From contig QZLH01000181.1 of NCBI GenBank assembly GCA_003833135.1, positions 9,322 through 43,964 on the forward strand: a stretch of DNA of 34,643 bases. Direction: 5' to 3'. Every line of letters starts with the position of its first letter. Position 1 is the stretch's first letter. A model generated the notes under the pieces. It ran no database searches. It was given only the letters and a program-made list of their open reading frames with translations, and was not told where the DNA came from. This DNA comes from Oehlia diaphana. Its lineage: Eukaryota > Glomeromycota > Glomeromycetes > Glomerales > Glomeraceae. Positions 30,720-34,643 of this stretch are shown here, one piece after another. Position numbers and translations under genes: made by a program.

Positions 30720-32215
30720 CTATTGATCAATTATTTGAAAAACTTCACATTCTTCTACAGTAAAATTATTTTCAGTTTTTCTAATTGGTTTTTCATATGA
30801 TCTTTTTTTACAACGACAATAGCCAAGTTCCCATATAGTAAGGTCTCCATTACCAAATGATGGACCGCAAATACTTCCGTTTTTAATAGCGAAATTTTCA
30901 TTCGTTACACGACTTAAAATGTGATCTTCAATTCTATCATTATTAAATGAAAATATGAAACTATCTTTAGTAATACCCAACGGAATACTCGGTTCCCATT
31001 TAATTGGGTTATATCCTCCAAGAATTTCATTACTATCTTTCACTTTAACAATTGTTACCGTGCGAGGTATACCATCACAAATTTCATGAAATTTATCTCG
31101 TTTAAATCCATCATGGGATCCGCGAAATAATAATTTATATTTATATGGAGAAGTTAACTTGTCAGTAATTTCTAATCTATTGATCCATTTTAAGATCAAT
31201 TCAGTATGTTGAGATGTAATAATTTTTGAATCAATAGTTCCTAAGTTAATTTCCTTAGTTATACAAGACTTTGACTTATCACTTGGCTTGATATTAGGAT
31301 CTGAAAGACTTAGAAATGTTTTTAATAGATTTATATGTAATTCTTCAGGTAAAATTTCTCTAAAAGGAAATACCCCATCTAAAAATTCTTTAGACGTTAA
31401 ATTATCGAATTTAATGAAGGGAATAAATTGTTGTAAGGTGCTCTTTAAAGCGCTAAAATCATCTTTTGAATAGTTTATGACATTAGTAGGAAGTTCTGGA
31501 TGTTGAGCATGTCCCCATTTAAGAATATGTTCCCAAACTTGAATTTCACTCAATTGAAGATTATTATTTTGAATTATTGTGATCAAAAGTTTTTCTGGAA
31601 TTGAGGAGAAATTTAATGAATTAAATATCTTAATTGGCTCTTTTGTCATTAAATCAGTACAATATTTTTGAAGTTCAGAGAAAGAGTTATTTTCAAAACT
31701 TGTTTGATATATCAAGTTAAAATTTTGTTCCATCCAATTTGCTTTATTTTCGATCAAAAAAGTTTGTAAATATGGGATTAATTCTTGAAGACTAAGTTCA
31801 TTAGCGGCAATTAGAATTTGAATTATATCTAAATTATCATAATCATTTAAAGAAAGGTTTCCATTATAAATATATCTATATATAAATAATTATAAAGAAA
31901 AAATTATTAATTGTTTAAAAAGCGTCAATTATTTATCATAATAAATTCTTTTTCTTACCTTAAAATTATTTGAAAAATTTCAGGAGAAATATTTGGTAAT
32001 TTAATATGTACCAAAGTTCCATCATTTTTCTTTTTATTAATTGACAAAATTCTTCGCAAGTAAGGAGAACGATAATGTAATATAACCATATGAGCATGAA
32101 ATATTTTTATGAAAGGGTCATTACCAACTTCAATAGTAATATCATAATATTCTTCATCGTTTAATATTTCGATTAAATTTTGTGATAACTTTGGTAATAA
32201 TTTATCATCAACCAT
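30720..32215 (-). CDS. BTB-BACK-TLDc protein, copy C (2 exons)
   Basis: Exon 1 is 32215-31959 (257 nt) and exon 2 is 31875-30720. The 83-nt intron runs from GTAAGAAAAAG to TATATATAG and is phase 2 at the same position as copies A and B. The CDS is 1413 nt, 470 residues. BTB (YYDITIEVGNDPFIKIFHAH, with His where A and B have Arg), BACK (FSSIPEKLLITIIQNNNL) and TLDc (SPYKYKLLFRGSHDGF, TKDSFIFSFNNDRIEDHIL, GPSFGNGDLTIWELGYCRC, EECEVFQIIDQ) are all present. The promoter block lies at 32304-32353. Copy C is closer to B and D than to A in its linker and TLDc. It appears intact. Confidence 0.93.
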
Positions 32216-32303
32216 TATTTAATTTTATAAATTTAAAAAAAGAAATGAAAAAAAAAAATATGTAGAGAAAGGAAGAAAATAAACCCTAATTTGTTGAATG
32301 GTC

Positions 32304-32353
32304 CAACCTTATTAATTGCATTCTGTACAACGTATCATTTTATAGCACGTGAT
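32304..32353 (-). promoter_or_regulatory. promoter block of copy C
   Basis: CCAACCTTATTAATTGCATT followed by CTGTACAACGTA and GCACGTGA, 89-138 bp upstream of the ATG at 32215. The TATATAA of the other two copies is shortened to TTATTAA. The CACGTG palindrome is retained. Confidence 0.5.
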
Positions 32354-33313
32354 TGAAAAATTTGTAACATCAACGAAATTTTTTCAACCTTCCACGTTTA
32401 TTTATTCTGGTATTAATTATAATTAATTTACAATGTGAGTACACTGGTTATATAAGTTAATTTGTCTGTTGCGTCGTTTTTAATTTTTTGGTGACAGATG
32501 ATAAAATTTGTTAAAAAGTGCTTACGTGGTATAATTATGATCTTTCGTTAGGGATTTATCTATAGACTTTATTACTGGTGAATATCCAGATATAATTTAA
32601 TTTTTAATCGTTTGATTTTTTTTAATTTTTCTTATTTTGATATATTTATTTATAACACATTACTAACTAATTCTTGACGATAATAATATAATTGTATAAT
32701 AATGTAATAATAGTCATGAGAAAAGTTCTACTAATATTTATTTATTATTATTAGTAATGACATTTAAAAAAAAACTATGGGAATATAAAAGATTATTAAT
32801 TACTTGGAGATAAACAATAAGAAAAATCATACATTTGGGAATATAATTAATATTGTATATAAATATATCGGTATACAGATTTTTATTTAATTTTTTTTTT
32901 TCTTTCATTAATATTAACGATTTTTAATTTATTATTCTACTTCTAGATTTATTGATTTTAGGTATTCAACTAATTATCTATTGAAAATTTTGAATTAAAT
33001 AATAAGACGGTATAAACTAATTAGTAATAATAAGTCAGTCAGAAAAACTTTTTTTAATTATTTTATTTGAAAAGATAATTATTATTCTTCTTTAAAAACT
33101 AAAAATAAAAAAAAAAATTATATTTTTCCTATATAATAATCGTTAATTTCTAATAATTATAATTTAAATTATAATTAATCTCAAAAAAAATTTGTTTTAA
33201 TATTAAACATGTTTAACATATAAAAACATTACTGTATATTAAACGTAAACAAAATATATTTTATTTCTGTCATTAATGACGAAAAGAAAATATTTTATTA
33301 ATATTTATTAACG
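32354..33313. other. AT-rich intergenic DNA, no gene
   Basis: Nearly pure A/T for most of its length. No frame, splice pattern or RNA gene was seen. Confidence 0.55.
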
Positions 33314-33598
33314 TTAATAACCAGTATAAACTTCAGACATACTATCACTCCTTCTAATTTCTAAACTTTTTTTCTTACGATAATAAGTCAAAATCGCAAG
33401 TATGATTAATAATAAAATTACAAATCCTATTATAGAAAAAGTGAGAATACAATAATTTGCACAAGATTTATTTTGTCCATTATTTGAATAATTCCAAAAA
33501 GTCCAATTTTGATTTGGAACTGAATAGGTAATTTGAGTTATGCTTAATAGTAGCAAAAAAATATTTAACAAATTCCATATTTGAAATGATTTAAACAT
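33314..33598 (-). CDS. small single-pass membrane protein, 94 aa
   Basis: Residues 1-26 form a signal peptide (basic K3, hydrophobic 10-23, plausible cleavage near TYS26/V27). The short ectodomain 27-50 has three N-glycosylation sequons within 15 residues (NWT at 31, NYS at 36, NKS at 43) and two cysteines (46, 50). A transmembrane helix spans 51-73 (TFSIIGFVILLLIILAILTY). The tail is basic (RKKK) and ends SMSEVYTGY, with a tyrosine that could be a sorting or phosphorylation site. This predicts a type I orientation at the plasma membrane or endomembranes. The coherent topology in so short an intronless frame argues that it is real. No family recognised. An unspliced upstream exon cannot be excluded. 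Confidence 0.65.
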   Translation of the reverse strand: MFKSFQIWNLLNIFLLLLSITQITYSVPNQNWTFWNYSNNGQNKSCANYCILTFSIIGFVILLLIILAILTYYRKKKSLEIRRSDSMSEVYTGY

Positions 33599-34441
33599 CG
33601 TATAATATAGTATTTATATTTATCTAAATTTTAATAAATTAATACGTTGAAGTTCAGTTAAATAATTTACGAAAGAAAAGTTTTTATTGTCTTATTGAAA
33701 AAAAAAAAGAAAAAATTACCTACATTTGATTGTGAAATATAATCGTTTTTAAAAGGATTAAAAAGAATCAAAAAAGGGGAAACTAAATTACCAAATTACC
33801 GATACCTATCCATAATGGTTTAAACTCGTTTTTAGTCATATGATGATGCATAAAGTTTCGTAGCACGAAACTATTGGCACGGTGATCACTAATACCTTTT
33901 CGATATATTGAATTACTCCGCTTTTCGACTCTCTGCAAAAAAAGCGGTTTAACCATTTTCCTTTTTTGATACAAACCATACTTTCCTTTTTCTTTAAAGC
34001 GTAAAATCCCGATACTTTCTAAAATTAGTATTTACAATAGAATCCGATCAATCATTTATAGTTAAAAATATATCATCGTCTTCCAACTATAATGCAAGTT
34101 TATGTGCGACCAAATGACCAAAACTCATGTGATTAGCATTATACTTGATATTTAGATTTTTTAACCAATCTACAGTTGCTACATCTTGGATATATTGATG
34201 TTTATCGTAATCTATCATTAATTGATTGTGGCAGTATTGTGGCAGTATTGTGGCAGTGGAACAGAACTTTTTACATTACACGAATAATATTTCTCAACTT
34301 GTTCATTTACGAAATGAGACAAAACTCTTTCTCAACTTTCTTATTAAAGATATTATCAAAATTATCACTGAAATTTAATGATATCCGAAAGAATGTTATA
34401 ATATTACTAGAAGTTCCATATATGGACATTTTAAATTATCG
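33599..34441. other. intergenic region with a weak minus-strand frame
   Basis: The frame 33974-33783 (minus, 63 codons) contains KRSNSIYRKGISDHRANSFV and FKPLWIGIGNLVI. These look protein-like and may be a remnant, but there is no start context, no neighbouring exon and no family match. No other gene seen. Confidence 0.35.
34228..34259. repeat. 11-bp direct repeat, three copies
   Basis: GTGGCAGTATT at 34228 and 34239, then GTGGCAGTGG at 34250. A short local duplication. Confidence 0.8.
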
Positions 34442-34449
34442 TTCATCAT

Positions 34450-34643
34450 TAGGGATGGCAACGGTCACGGTCATTAACCGGTTATGACCGGTCATGACCG
34501 TGACCGATATCGGTCGGTCAAAGACCTCTGACCGACCGTTTGACCGACCGGTCTGACCGACCGTTTAACCGATCCTGAAAACGTTTGCGAAACGTCTTTT
34601 AATATAAAATTTAATAAAAAAATGTTTCGCAAACGTTTTTTAA
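34450..34643. mobile_element. hAT-like foldback MITE, TAGGG family, copy 4 (cut by window end)
   Basis: Starts TAGGGATGGCAACGGTCACG and follows the arm of copy 3 closely (GACCGATATCGGTCGGTCAA, then GAAAACGTTTGCGAAACG), reaching the AT core at the end of the window. The expected 8-bp target duplication on the left would be TTCATCAT (34442-34449); its partner lies outside the window. The 103-codon frame starting at 34176 runs into this element and is not a gene. Confidence 0.9.

Noticed and set aside
34176..34487. 103-codon plus-strand frame
   Set aside because: It runs into the MITE at 34450 and shows no protein-like motif.

Overview
The window is very AT-rich eukaryotic DNA. Genes have short GT-AG introns, and the sequence is dense in small foldback transposons and broken copies of large gene families. 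The gene content (BTB-BACK-TLDc proteins in near-identical tandem copies, a divergent F-box protein of the ~500-residue type, and a multicopy transposase-like protein) points to an arbuscular mycorrhizal fungus, most likely Rhizophagus or a close Glomeromycotina relative. That assignment rests on recognising the protein families, not on a database search.

Layout. (1) 1-3.7 kb has no gene but holds two families of hAT-like non-autonomous elements. One is a 1.7-kb foldback element containing a 51-bp tandem array, with a second element nested inside the array. Both are bounded by exact 8-bp target duplications. (2) 3.9-8.2 kb holds two oppositely oriented arrays of intron-like units: 29-47-nt microexons between gta(a/t)gtttt donors and T-rich AG acceptors. 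They flank a decayed gene on the minus strand. (3) 8.6-11.3 kb carries two decayed genes in convergent orientation, the plus one from a transposase-like glomeromycotan family. (4) 11.8-14.4 kb has a broken F-box gene, a decayed duplicate of its 5' end, and a CAGTG-type hAT-like MITE. (5) 15.2-16.4 kb is an island of much higher GC with an unidentified, probably broken coding segment, then a 75-bp tandem duplication. (6) 17.6-18.4 kb is a pseudogene of an ER-type Hsp70 (BiP/Kar2). (7) 18.9-20.4 kb is an intact two-exon BTB-BACK-TLDc gene on the plus strand. (8) 20.4-23.7 kb is AT-rich intergenic DNA. (9) 23.7-24.7 kb is an unidentified spliced gene with one in-frame stop. (10) 25.5-32.4 kb is a tandemly duplicated block on the minus strand with two intact BTB-BACK-TLDc genes, one truncated copy and one promoter without a gene. 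Three small insertions are recognisable here, one of them dated by a paralogous empty site. (11) 33.3-33.6 kb encodes a small single-pass membrane protein, and the window ends inside a fourth copy of the TAGGG foldback element.

How it fits together. Four genes look intact: three BTB-BACK-TLDc proteins (472, 471 and 470 residues) sharing one conserved phase-2 intron position, and a 94-residue membrane protein. The BTB-TLDc cluster appears to have grown by tandem duplication of a gene-plus-flank unit, followed by unequal exchange that truncated one copy and orphaned one promoter. Everything else is repeat-driven turnover. The most unusual structures are the nested foldback element with its 51-bp array and the microexon/intron arrays.
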